Assembly: GCA_025738555.1 (NCBI GenBank)
Contig: JAOVFP010000012.1
Span: forward strand, 4,030,001-4,094,000
DNA: 64,000 nucleotides
DNA from: Cyathus striatus
Lineage: Eukaryota; Basidiomycota; Agaricomycetes; Agaricales; Nidulariaceae
Direction: 5' to 3'
The first letter of the stretch is position 1. Every line of letters starts with the position of its first letter. Shown here in pieces: positions 1 through 10,424 of the stretch. A program made the translations under genes and the position numbers. The notes under the pieces were generated by a model. It was not told where the DNA came from, made no database searches, and saw only the letters and a program-made list of their open reading frames with translations.

Positions 1-1285
1 GGGCAGTGGGTAACGTGCTGGGATTGGATGTGAACGAGGAGCCTGACGAGCAATAGAGGGGAGGAGTAGAGGATGGGGGAGGTCGTCCACCAGACAGCAA
101 CACTGAAGTATGAAATGACCGAGGATGTGTTTGAGGACTGCATGGACGATAGGAATCGAACCGTTTTGGTAGAAGTGGAGAGGTCTCGCCGATTTTGCCT
201 TCTTGCTGAGAAACCCGGCGAGTTTGAGGGTGGTCCAATAACAGGGTGCATTGGCAATGAGTGGGGGTTTAGATATCTATTTGGTCAACGAGACAGTGAC
301 GACGGGTACAGGGAGTGGGGTGTCACTCGGTAAAGGTGAAGAATCGGCGGCGATGGACTGTTCAACGAGCTCCACCTTGCCCTCATGCATAATCTCGTGC
401 GTGAGTGGCGGAGTCGGAGCAGGCTTCGCTATTGCTCGAGGAGGCGGCGGGGAGGGAGTATGAGCCAACTTGGAGTTGTGAAGGGCGGAGGATGACAGCG
501 GAGGAGGGTGATACCCGTTGACCTTTGGTGGTGCCATCTGGTAGTCGTCGACATCCATAGCTTTCCCTTGAGCTGACGGAGGAGGTTCGACTGGAGTCGC
601 ATCGACAGCCTCCCCTGCCAGATTATGCTGACCGTCAACAGACACCTGTATACGCAACATAAGAGGCGACAGCGGTAAAACCGGAGAGGGGGCTTTCATG
701 GAAAGAGCCCGTAGATAAGGTACAATAGGCGACTGCAATAAAACGGTCTGCAGCATCATAGGCGACGGAGCCAGCACCTCGTTCGTACCAACAGGCGAAA
801 CAGCCAACACCTCATTCGTACCCGCCAGAGAAACAGCGAACGCCGATGACGCACTCATTGGCGACATCTGAATGCCGGTAAGGGTAACCTCCTCTTCCCG
901 CTGCTTCTTCTTCCGCAGCCCAAAGTCCTTGAGGGTGAGCTTGACTTTGGGAACAGGGGCCGGTTGAAGCAGAGACAATACTGATGAGGGAGAAGTATAG
1001 TGTGAAATGGATGCTTCTCATGGCATTTCGGACGGGGGTGCGAGAGGAGATGATGGCGGCATGGACGGCGAAAAAGGAGTTGCCTGTCTTGGATACGGCT
1101 CCTGAGACGAGATGGGCGGAGCGGAGGCGGGAGGCCCACGAGGAGAAGGTGACCGAACGACGACATGAAGTGTAGGAGACTTGGAAGCAAGACTACGCAA
1201 TCGGCACGTCAGGAGAAGAGTGACATTCATCCTGTCCTTCATAAGCTCCAACAATCTCCCCACCATCAACCATCGGTGACGATGG
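1..1285 (-). pseudogene. SET3/SET4-like gene, 3' fragment (SET copy 1)
   Basis: Read on the minus strand, this holds the last third of the SET-domain gene seen most completely at 50.2-55.1 kb. The marker is the motif VKLTLKDFGLRKKK near 900-960, followed by Ser/Pro-rich repeats (SPVGTNEVLAPSP-type) and a tail ending near 277. Nucleotide identity with 50446-51730 is obvious by eye over the whole stretch. Around 1285 the match stops: a short piece present in the other copy is missing and unrelated sequence follows. The SET domain and the upstream exons are absent, so this is a truncated copy. The window may cut off its 3' side. The family is inferred from the SET-domain pieces of sister copies, not from this segment alone. 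Confidence 0.7.
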
Positions 1286-3190
1286 GCGAGACTAGGCAGT
1301 ACCAGGGCTCAATTACACCGATCGTATACTCTCTTGCTACGTCCTCAAGTCTATCAAATGAAGACACGGTCCGTCAGTCTGTTAGACCTTTCATTTCTCG
1401 ACTCTGTTCCTTGTCCCAACACAATCGAGCCAACTGCCCCTACAAGTTTCAAGGCAGCGATTCCGACGCCATGGAAGAGGTTGGTATTGTAATTGAAGGT
1501 GCTGGAGGTGGGGGAGAGACGGAAGAAGATAGTTTGACGTCAGATAGCTGAGAATCTAGAAACATCCTCGGAGAGACGTTCAGTTCATAGCTGAGAGTAG
1601 CGGGGGTGGTATCGACCGCCAGCGCAACTGCGAAAATAGTGGGTATTGCATAAGGGTGGCGAAAGGAAAACGAAAACAGAGAGAAAGCCGACCTGAATGT
1701 TCCAGCTCGTTCTTTGACTCTCACATGCGTTTTCAAAGACAATAAGATGCGGCTTTCTTTGGGTTTTCCTTCCTCACACTCGCGAGATGGAGAGCGCCTC
1801 GAGGCCGTGGGTTGAGAGTATTAGTAGAGCTTTCAGCACCGAGGTGGTGGAAGAGAGGGCGAGATGGATGATGATGGCAGCAACAGCGAAGGAACTGCAA
1901 AAATTACGTTGGGCTGTTTGTGTTCGAAGTGTAACCAAATACACCTCGGTATTCTCGGCTACCAACCACTGTATTTACCGGCAAGCACTTCCGGGTGGCA
2001 GTGCTGCGTGCCTTACACTTTTCTTTTGTTATGTACATCTCTCTCAAATCTCGTTGGCACTTGTGGGCACCTTGTGGGTCCCTATTGGCCCACGCACATT
2101 TCCTTTGGCCATTTCTTTACGCTCAACGCTTCTACGATGACTCAAGATATCCCTGAACTCGGGTAAAATCGCGCACAACCTCAGTCAGATGGCATTGGAT
2201 AATATTCTGGATGCGTTGCTTGTTCTCCGTTAGCCCTTTGTTCACCTCAATACGCTCAACGCCTCGAGGATTTATCCACAAAGCGCACCATATGGTTTCC
2301 AATTCTTCCAACATACTTACATGTTCTCATCATCGTTTTCCCTTTTGTCCCATCCAACATGTGTTGACTCACATCACCTAAGTTATCGTCAATTTCTCCT
2401 ATGAAGCATCGACAGGATCTATTTCAGCATGTAAATCCGACATTCCAGAGTATGATATCCCAGTCACAGCATTATAATCTGAATTTTAAATTAAGCACCC
2501 TATACACTAAGCCTGTATCTGCTCAATAATTTGATACATGATCATGAAACCCTGATGAATTCTGCCAGCAACAATGCTGCTGCAACTACCACCTCCAACT
2601 TCTATAGACTATTAGCCACATTTATGATATTGCGGGGGTCGCTTGCGATTCAATCAGCATCGCCGCTATGTTGATATACTTGTGTCCATGACTACTGCAC
2701 AATGCTTTTCGAACCCTGTACCAGTAAAGAAGTGGACATCCCACAATTAACATCGTGAGCATTTGATTATTTCGAATAAGTAAACGAAGTTATATCCGTT
2801 ACCAAACATCGCCTCTTTGAGTCCTCCCCAGTTTGAAGTCGTGATATATTGCAAAGCAATGCCATATCTTCATATACACTATGTTACTCAATTAATACAA
2901 CAATCGCTAATCACAACAGTTGAGACCCAAAGAAATCTCGATTTTCCTGTAGGTAATGAGAAAACATAGAAACTCTCTCACTGTACTCGAGCTTCCTCCC
3001 AGAAACTTTATGCCAGGTAACACATCCTCAAATTGTCATAAAACATTTTTTCTAATTTTCAATCCTTTATTTTATAAGAAAGCTCGAAACTCCTTGGACT
3101 ATGTATGGGGATTATTCATGTAAGCCATTCGATGTTGACGTTGTCAAGAGAAACATCAAGTTTCGAGGAAAATCACCCAAATGGGGCCCA
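1286..3190. other. no recognisable gene
   Basis: About 1.9 kb with only short, unconvincing open frames (1787-2140 plus, 2132-2314 minus). The second half (2300-3100) is AT-rich with frequent stops in all frames. I recognise no domain, repeat or RNA gene here. Confidence 0.5.
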
Positions 3191-4550
3191 CAGAATTTGA
3201 CGTTGCCCTGTATTTTGACGTTGCCCAAGTGACGTTGCCTGGCGTTGCAGTGGCGTTGCATGCTGAGGTCCTGTGTTCGAGTCCTGCTCGTGCACATGCT
3301 TAGTTAGTAATAAATACAATAAATTAGTAGGATTTCGCAATGAAAAATGTACCTTGCATTCATATAATATATATTAGCACTTGATGAGGAATATGAACCA
3401 TGTATAACAGGGTATACTGTACCATTACGACCAAGTGTTCACGTGTTTTTAGCGTGACGGCCACAATCAGTTGGACCTAGTGTTCATAGGTCCGTGTGAT
3501 GCGTGACAAATGTGTTATCTGTTCACACCTTGTTCACACCTATCAACTGTTCAAGCACGCCGACAGGCGCCAAATTTTTTCAGTTACTTACCCTTTTGTA
3601 AGTCTTGTTGTACCTACAGTAACCTATAATCTCACAGTGAAATAAGTTGGAAATAAGTATTTTTTTCCTTTGTACACAAAATTTCTACTCTAGACAGCTT
3701 GTAGATTAGTTAATACATGATATATAGAAATAAAAGTAAAGATTTCATAGAGATACATGCACTCTACTCATTTTTATACTAGTTGTAGAAATTGTTGAAA
3801 ATCAGATTTTGACGTTGCCTGACGTTGGCATTTGATAATTGACGTTGCCGATCCGAGAATTGACGTTGCTTGGCGTTGCGTGACGTTGCGTGACATTGTT
3901 GTGACATTGCCAATTTGGACTTTTTTGTTAGATTTGGCGTTGCCGTGACGTTGCCCGGCATTGCTTGACGTTGCCTTTGACGTTGCTGGAGGTTTAATTT
4001 TTCCCACGCCCTCCACCCCACCTTTGTTTATATTTGTACGCAGTGTTCACCCCATCCATCACTCCATCAAGCATCCTTCCTCATCGCCGCGGCACACATC
4101 AAATTTCCTTGTCATCATACTCAGCAGTGAGCAAGTTTTTTCTTATTTTGTAGCTCAATTATTTTTCATTTTATTCAATTATTTTTGCATCATCTAATAT
4201 AATTTATGACATATGTACCAGTCAATATTTCACTATGTAATTATGGTAATAAAGATATGAAAAATGTGAATTAGATACATTTTTTAAAATATTCACTGTA
4301 ACATGTATCATACTTTGTAAAGTAAGATGACTCTATATTGTAGTACAAATAGTAGACTATGTGTTTTGTGTAAAAAAATTATCAAAAAGTGTGAGAGAAA
4401 GCATGGGAAACGATGAGCAGGAGGCAGGCAATGGTGATACACGTGTGAAATTCCAAAAGAGAGAGGCGGGAGACAATGACTCGCGGTCGAAATGACGTTG
4501 CCAATGAGGCAACGTCACGGCAACGTCAAAATAGGGCAACGTCAAATTCT
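3191..4550. mobile_element. non-autonomous TIR element with GACGTTGCC repeats
   Basis: The ends are inverted copies of each other. The left end reads AGAATTTGACGTTGCCCT and continues TTTTGACGTTGCC. The right end (4499-4550), reverse-complemented, begins AGAATTTGACGTTGCCCT and continues TTTTGACGTTGCC in the same order. The inverted match covers roughly 45-50 bp with small gaps. The interior has many direct copies of GACGTTGCC or near variants, clustered at 3810-3995. No open frame resembles a transposase, so it would be mobilised in trans if at all. It sits at the left border of a repeat (4565 onward) also present at 19371, which supports an insertion. No clean target-site duplication could be identified. 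Confidence 0.6.
3808..3998. repeat. GACGTTGCC/GGCGTTGCC degenerate array
   Basis: About a dozen copies of a 9-10 bp unit (TGACGTTGCC, TGGCGTTGCG, TGACATTGCC) at irregular spacing inside the TIR element. The same unit makes up both element ends (3197-3262 and, inverted, 4494-4541). Spacing is irregular and units differ, so this is not a microsatellite or CRISPR. It resembles subterminal transposase-binding repeats of DNA transposons. Confidence 0.65.
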
Positions 4551-4564
4551 AGTAGCCCAGCACC

Positions 4565-5240
4565 GAATATCTAGTAATTTGTAGGTGAACAAGGCCAGCG
4601 CACATTCAAAGTACGCCGCGACAATCCTAAGTGTAAAAGTTACAAAGCAAGCTGTCCATTTCTTGCCTTGGAATTATTACTATTTTCCTGTGGAAAGCAA
4701 AATTGGCGAATTATTGAATCAATGTGAAAGTTAGCATCATACATGACATGGGTATATCTTCTACACAATGTGAGGTGGACGACGAAAATCGCTGGAACAC
4801 ATACATCTTGGCTGCAACGTTTCGCTACAGAAGCATGCACACGCGACATAGAAGTCAACAAACCTCCCATGGTCCCATGGCCCTACTTGGACCCACATCT
4901 CCCTCAGCCTCATACTCGGCATCCCACCTGTTCCACATGTACAGGGAACATGTTGGGAACGTGCATAATGAGGTCTCTCACCTAGTAGCAGGAAAGCCAT
5001 AAGGCTAGATAGATTCATAAAGCTCCACCATAATAAAGAATGATGACTCCGTGCCAAAACAAAAGAGCAGGTATTAACGAGTTGTGCTACAGACCAAGTT
5101 CTTTGATCAACCAGTGATGGTGGCAATGGAAGGCTGACCAGTGGCACACAGCTGTGAGTAAATTAAAATATGACTCTCCTATATATTTACAATAATGCAT
5201 AAACTTCCAGTAATCTTATATAAAATGACAACAATACTAT
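4565..5240. repeat. three-copy flanking repeat, copy 1
   Basis: This stretch matches 19371-19770 (from TTTGTAGGTGAACAAGG onward) and, from about 4648, also 57773-58330 (AGCTGTCCATTTCTTCC and following). It lies directly downstream of the minus-strand gene B in both full units, so the duplication that made the two A/B pairs extends at least this far. It contains no convincing gene. It may be an old repeat family or simply part of the segmental duplication. Confidence 0.6.
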
Positions 5241-5250
5241 AAACAAATCG

Positions 5251-6231
5251 TTAAGCGGCAATGGAATTATCGACTTCGAAGGCTCTCGTGAATGCAATTT
5301 CGTATCGAAAGTGAGCGAACGTACCGTTTGTTAGATTAAGGTATCCAGACGTTAAAGGTTCTCGGAAAGAAACTATCAAATTCTGTAAGTACGATGTATC
5401 ACAAAGGAGTAGGAACATGCCATGATGACGAGCGCGTCCGTTCTTCGCGCTTTTATTCTTGGGAGGATCCTGGAAGAAAGCTACACGATAATCGTATAAG
5501 ATATTATATATATGAGACTAGAAACGTACCCAATAACCGGAACTTCTTAAACGTCCATGATCTAATGCACTCAACCGCTAGCTCTCGAAACTGCGTGTTT
5601 TTCTTCAGGAGTGACATCATCGAAAATGCGTTACAAATGTCATCCCTATTGACAAGATAAGGAGTCCGTTCCACGACTTCCCTAAGAACAACTGCTATCT
5701 TCATGTCCGGAATTTTGTCTGTGCAATACCTAAAAAGAGATGCGTATAGAGTCTTCACCAATGAGTCCACAGCTTCATGCTCGGAAACGCTCCACAAGTC
5801 GTTGCCCTGGACAAGAATATCTTCAGGAAAGGTATAACGTTCGTCTGCAATATCTTGAAAAATATCTAATTCATGTTCTATTGAAGCTGTTTCAAATGAC
5901 TGAGGTAGTAAGACCCACCTAACACCCTGACTTTTCGAAATGTCCACCCCTCGATGCACTCCATCATTAGTTCACGAAATCCAGGATTCGTCTCTACCAT
6001 CGTTTCGATAAGTTCATTGTAACTAATATCATATCCTAGGTGAGGAGTATTTCGGACGATATACACAACAATGTCGACTATGAGCATGGTGTAGTGTGGA
6101 AGAGTCGGGTCGCTGTATTGGGGCTTGTGGGCAAATCTCTGTCTTACGCCATCATCGAGTTGTTTATGTTGGAGTTCGTTCCATAAGTCAGGACCTTGTA
6201 CAAGCATAATCTCGTTGGTAAGTTTGCCCAT
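5251..6231 (-). CDS. short repeat-domain protein B, partner of A
   Basis: Spliced minus-strand gene: exons 6231-5919, 5886-5530, 5480-5325 and 5282-5251 join in frame to 285 aa. The start ATG (6231) begins MGKLTNEIML. The protein has two tandem copies of a ~105-residue domain, each starting QGxDLW, with an H-x4-D and a TP-x-L in the middle, and ending WTF(R/K)K(V/F)R-x-LG. A linker beginning AFFQDPPK and a short tail ending FEVDNSIAA follow. The same domain pair and an equivalent linker form the N-terminus of gene A, which starts 731 bp away in the opposite direction. B therefore looks like A without its NTPase and nuclease parts. No signal peptide or membrane segment is visible. The first intron is only 32 nt, but the acceptor and reading frame are conserved in the copy at 58.4-59.4 kb. 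The function is unknown; regulator, antidote or decoy of A is inference. Confidence 0.7.
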
Positions 6232-6962
6232 GTCGAGCGAGCGGTGAAGTGTTGTGGTTGACAGTGGAGAGTTGGCGGTGAGTAACTAGAATGTTCGAAC
6301 AGACCATTCATTGCCTACGTAATATACCACGTGACCGGAACCTTTGAACTCTGAAGTAACGTGCCTCTCCGGTCCGGTCTACCTTGATTACTAATACTAT
6401 TTCCACCCCCCTAATTCCCCAGCTACCGCGACTGTGTCGTAAATAGAAGAGCTTTTGATTTTCTTGTGGTATGCAGCATGCGTCCCCTCAGGCCTCAAGA
6501 CCCCGGAATATTGATTTCCTGATGTTTAGTCCGGAATGAGAACGACAGGAAACGACTTTGAGTTCATGGGCACATGTAATTGTCCTATAAGTCAATATAT
6601 TCAAAAACTTGAAGGTGTTCAAGGGGTCAGAATCCTCTTGTTGCTTGATAATTAAAATGGTAAAAAGACGAAATTATTATCATGGATGCTTGTAGTTTCT
6701 ATTCAATTCGCAGCCCACTTTTGCTACTGTGGGCCCAGCCGGGCCAGCTCAGGCGAAGTACCAGCGAGGTTTTCCCGCAGCACTACATGATACATGTGGA
6801 GCGTGGTTTCCCATGTGCGGGGTTTACGATGAGGAAGTTAAACTTCCTGATTTCACAGTAAACTCACTGTCTGTGTGGGCCCTGGGATAGAAATTTGCTT
6901 ATCATAAGTACATATATATCATCATCTCTTAACCGCATGCTTCAACTCTAATCATCACCACG
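6232..6962. promoter_or_regulatory. shared divergent promoter region of A and B
   Basis: 731 bp between the start codons of B (minus) and A (plus). Both genes read outward, so their promoters must lie here. TATA-like stretches occur just upstream of A (CATATATAT near 6911). The equivalent gap in the second unit (59378-59710) is only 333 bp, so about 400 bp is missing there or was inserted here. Only the parts near the two starts are recognisably shared. Confidence 0.45.
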
Positions 6963-9900
6963 ATGGACAACGATATATTTCGTCAAGGCCAAGACCTGTG
7001 GGACGAATCCGAGCACAAAAGTCTTGATGAAAAGATGAAAACGATATTCGCAAATAATGCAGAATTCAACCAGAGCTATATAGCAGATGGCAGCATCTTC
7101 AAGATTATCCATCATGTTATTCGCCATACGCCAGGCATAACGTACGATGTCGATGTCGTTGAAAGTTTAGCAATGAAATCGGAAACTCATACTGCATTTC
7201 GAGACCTTGTGATGGACTGCATCAAAAGCTGGACTTTTCGGAAATTCCGGATATTGGGTGAGTTCTACATCAGTTCATTTTAGAGCAATATTCAACCTAC
7301 ATACATAACAGCTGCAGTTCAGGAGGCAACATATGATTTTGGGACAGATATCCGTCTTCCGGAAAATTTGCTTCTACAAGGCCAAGATTTCTGGACCACT
7401 TCTCAACACGAAATCATGGATGCTAAGCTTGAGAGAATACATGGAAAACTGAGGATGTACAGCGTAGAAAAACCGCTGCTCATGAACATAGCAATTATCC
7501 TTCAATATGTCATTACGGAAACCCCTAATCTTTTCTATAACGATATTTGTAGTGCTACTACATTGATCACAATGCTTCGGACCCATGCTCAGTTTTACGA
7601 CCTTGCTATCAGATGCATCAAAACATGGAAATTTCGTGAATTTCGGTTGTTGGGTGCGTTGCAAAGTATTCCCTAGTATGATAAAGCTGGTTTCACAAAC
7701 AATGAACTTGCAGCACTGTTCCAAGACTCCCCAAGCAGGAATGTTCAGCGCTCGGAACTTCAATACGTTAATTATGCCAGCGGTAAATATATCCACTTTG
7801 CACTATGGGATGCTGATCATCAATGTTATTATTGCTCTCCAGAAGAAGGTATGGTATATGTTAGACTATACGTGGGACTACCGATATTTCTGACCTTCGT
7901 ACTAAGCCATACAAAAATCGTGGAATATACCATTCGTCGGGGAAACACATCGTCTTCTTTTCAATACAATAAACAATATGAACCGGAGTAGGGGATCAGC
8001 TCCGTATGCGAACCACTTACCCATCATTCAGAGCTCTGGAATGGGAAAATCCAGAACGGTATACGAGGTTTCAAAACTCCTGTTTACTGTGCCATTCAAT
8101 TTGCTCCCCAGCGACGACAGTAAGTAATCTTAAATTAAATACAATTTCAACCAGTGGAATATCAAATTTTCCTGGTAGGCTTCGGATTCCCCTTACCAGA
8201 TACCGAAGTTCGAGACTACCTTGCTAGACACTATGACTCGCTGAATGTAGCGAAGACATCATACAGGATGTTTTTTATGAAGCTTTTCGAAATAATTTGC
8301 GATGTTATTAAAGGCTTCCGACGAATGCGCTCTAACGATAAACAGGAAGGGTTCGCCAAGTTTTGGCACACACATCTTCAACAGGAGAAAAATGGTGTCT
8401 CTAATCGTAGTCAATTCTACAAGAATGCTGTACATGTTAGTATTGTTGTTTTTGTTCAATGTTATATTGACTGAAATCCGTGTCTTTGCATATATTTATA
8501 AATAGCTGGCACACAAGTCTGTTGAAGATTACTCCAACCTGTCCGAAATAGATAGGATCGAGAAATTCTCGCCTTCCAATTTTATCAAAGGAGCGAAAGA
8601 ACTACAAGATACCATTCTTCATAGAAGTGGTAGAGCTAGTATTGAGTTTGAACCGGGTGGCGTGGACATACTGCTATGCTTCGATGAAGCACGTATTTTG
8701 TGTGACTATATCGTAACAGATGGGGAGTCCAAGCGAACACTATATGACGTATTGACGTCTGTCCTTTCAGAACTGGTTGACATAGGCCTGTTCTATATCA
8801 CTCTTGCCACCAATTCTCATCTAGGGCGATTCACTCCCCCGAACTCCCTGCATCCATCCGCGCGTGTTCAAAACAACGACGGGGTGCTTCAAACACCCTT
8901 TACCGAATTACCCTTTGACTGTTTATTTCGAAACGAGAAATTCTTTAATATTGGAAGAACGACACTGGAAGATATATACCAAAGTGGATATTTGGTTAAA
9001 TTCGGCCGACCACTGTACGTAATATTTTGGATTGAAATTCGTGCTCATAACATTGTTTAATTTAGTTTTTGGGCATTATGGAATGCACATAAAGACCTGA
9101 ATACGAATATTAATATGGTTGAATTCGCTCGCATGAAGCTTCTTGGTTTCTCATCGGATTTTACTTCACCAGAAATTAAAACCAATGATATGACCGACAG
9201 GGATAAAATTCTATTACTAGCCATTCTTGGAACACGACTTCTGTTGGAAATTGAACCGAAAAGATCACATGGTCAAAATGCCGAGCAGAGGTTAATTGAG
9301 CAGCACTTGCGAGTAGTATATAGTATACCACGCCATAGGGAGTACTACCGCTCGGGATATCCTTCTGAGCCAATTCTTGCCGAAGTTGCAGCGCAGGAAA
9401 TGGCCAAAATATCACACATTCCTAAAGCGCTCGTGCAATTGATATCGGAAGAGTTCCTTGACAAAGGAGAGGGCGGTGAACTCGTTTCTCGGATGTTGCT
9501 TACATCAGCTTATGATGCTGCCAGTCGCTTGACTCTCAGAAACATAGATGTCGCTGAGCCGAGCAATATTTGTTATAGCAGACCCGTCGCTGTAATCGCC
9601 TTCATGGAGCAATTACTAGGTGACCGGGTGAAGGATTTTGTCTTAGAGTGCTCGGCATATAACTGCGACATAAAATTCAAGGATGCATTTAAAAATGCAT
9701 ATGTTCGCTTCACTCATTTTGGGCGATTTGGAAAAGATAATCTAATAAACTCTTTCACATCCCTATCAGCTTTCGCTCGTGCCATGGCCATTCAGTGCCA
9801 CAAACAACAACGTACCATTGACATCGTTCTCCCGATATATTTTGTCAGCGATGACAAGAATTTTTCCAACACTAAGATGGTATTGGATCAGACATCCGCA

Positions 9901-10293
9901 TTTCTGATTCAAATCAAAAATAGGTCACAGAAAGGGTTTAAACCAATTGATGAGGCAGATCTCGGTGGTTTCTTCTCACAGCTATCTGATCACCAAGATT
10001 CAAAACCCTACATTTTGATCACCATGAACCTTGGTGTGCACGGAAAGGAAGAGGTTATCGCTCATGAATTAAAAGCGCAGAATCCCAGCAACCGACCTCG
10101 ATTCGAGCTTGAGTTTGTGGGATTTGGTTCAGATCTGTATCGAAATACAGAAGGTGAAGTACATCACTACCGAACGCTACTATCCATTGGATCTCTATTC
10201 GAGGAGCACGATCGTCAAGACCCGGCCTCGATTGCAGCTGTCAGGCGGTTGAAGTCGGTTTGGGAAGGCGGAGAATACGATTGGATTGGGTAG
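6963..10293 (+). CDS. Crinkler-like P-loop NTPase/nuclease effector-type protein A
   Basis: Seven exons (6963-7257, 7318-7653, 7714-7848, 7907-8119, 8155-8435, 8506-9014, 9066-10293) join to exactly 2997 nt, 998 aa, with no internal stop. Residues 1-210 hold two ~105-residue repeat domains (QGxDLW to WTFRKFRILG). Residues ~211-255 are a linker (FQDSPS to CYYCSPEE). An NTPase follows, with Walker A SSGMGKSRT near 298-306 and Walker B ILLCFDEA near 475-482. The C-terminus (~815-900) resembles a restriction-endonuclease fold, with IDIVLP (Asp ~842) and FLIQIKNR (Gln872-x-Lys874), a Q-x-K variant of E-x-K. NTPase plus REase is the known layout of CR/Crinkler-type eukaryotic effectors (established family knowledge). 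I found no secretion signal. Every intron has GT and AG ends, and the copy at 59.7-63.1 kb has matching sites. The cellular role (genome conflict, allorecognition or host interaction) is not known. Confidence 0.75.
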
Positions 10294-10424
10294 TGAAAGA
10301 CGAACTACTACCCTTATTATGCAAGGAACAATTGTCGTATAGTTACTACTAGTGCACACACAATTTATGTCAGAATTGTATACTAAAGTCACAGATATAT
10401 GAAAATTTAGAGCGCATGACTGAC

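Noticed and set aside
2132..2314. 60-aa minus frame as a small gene
   Set aside because: No conservation, motif or context; the length is expected by chance.
3808..3998. Regular short repeats considered as a CRISPR-like array or microsatellite
   Set aside because: Units are only 9-10 bp, spacing is irregular, and the same unit forms the ends of a TIR element; the sequence is eukaryotic.
9015..9065. Stop codon in A at 9058 considered as a nonsense mutation
   Set aside because: It lies inside an intron with GTACGT donor and TTTAG acceptor; removing it restores the frame in both the intact and the decayed copy.
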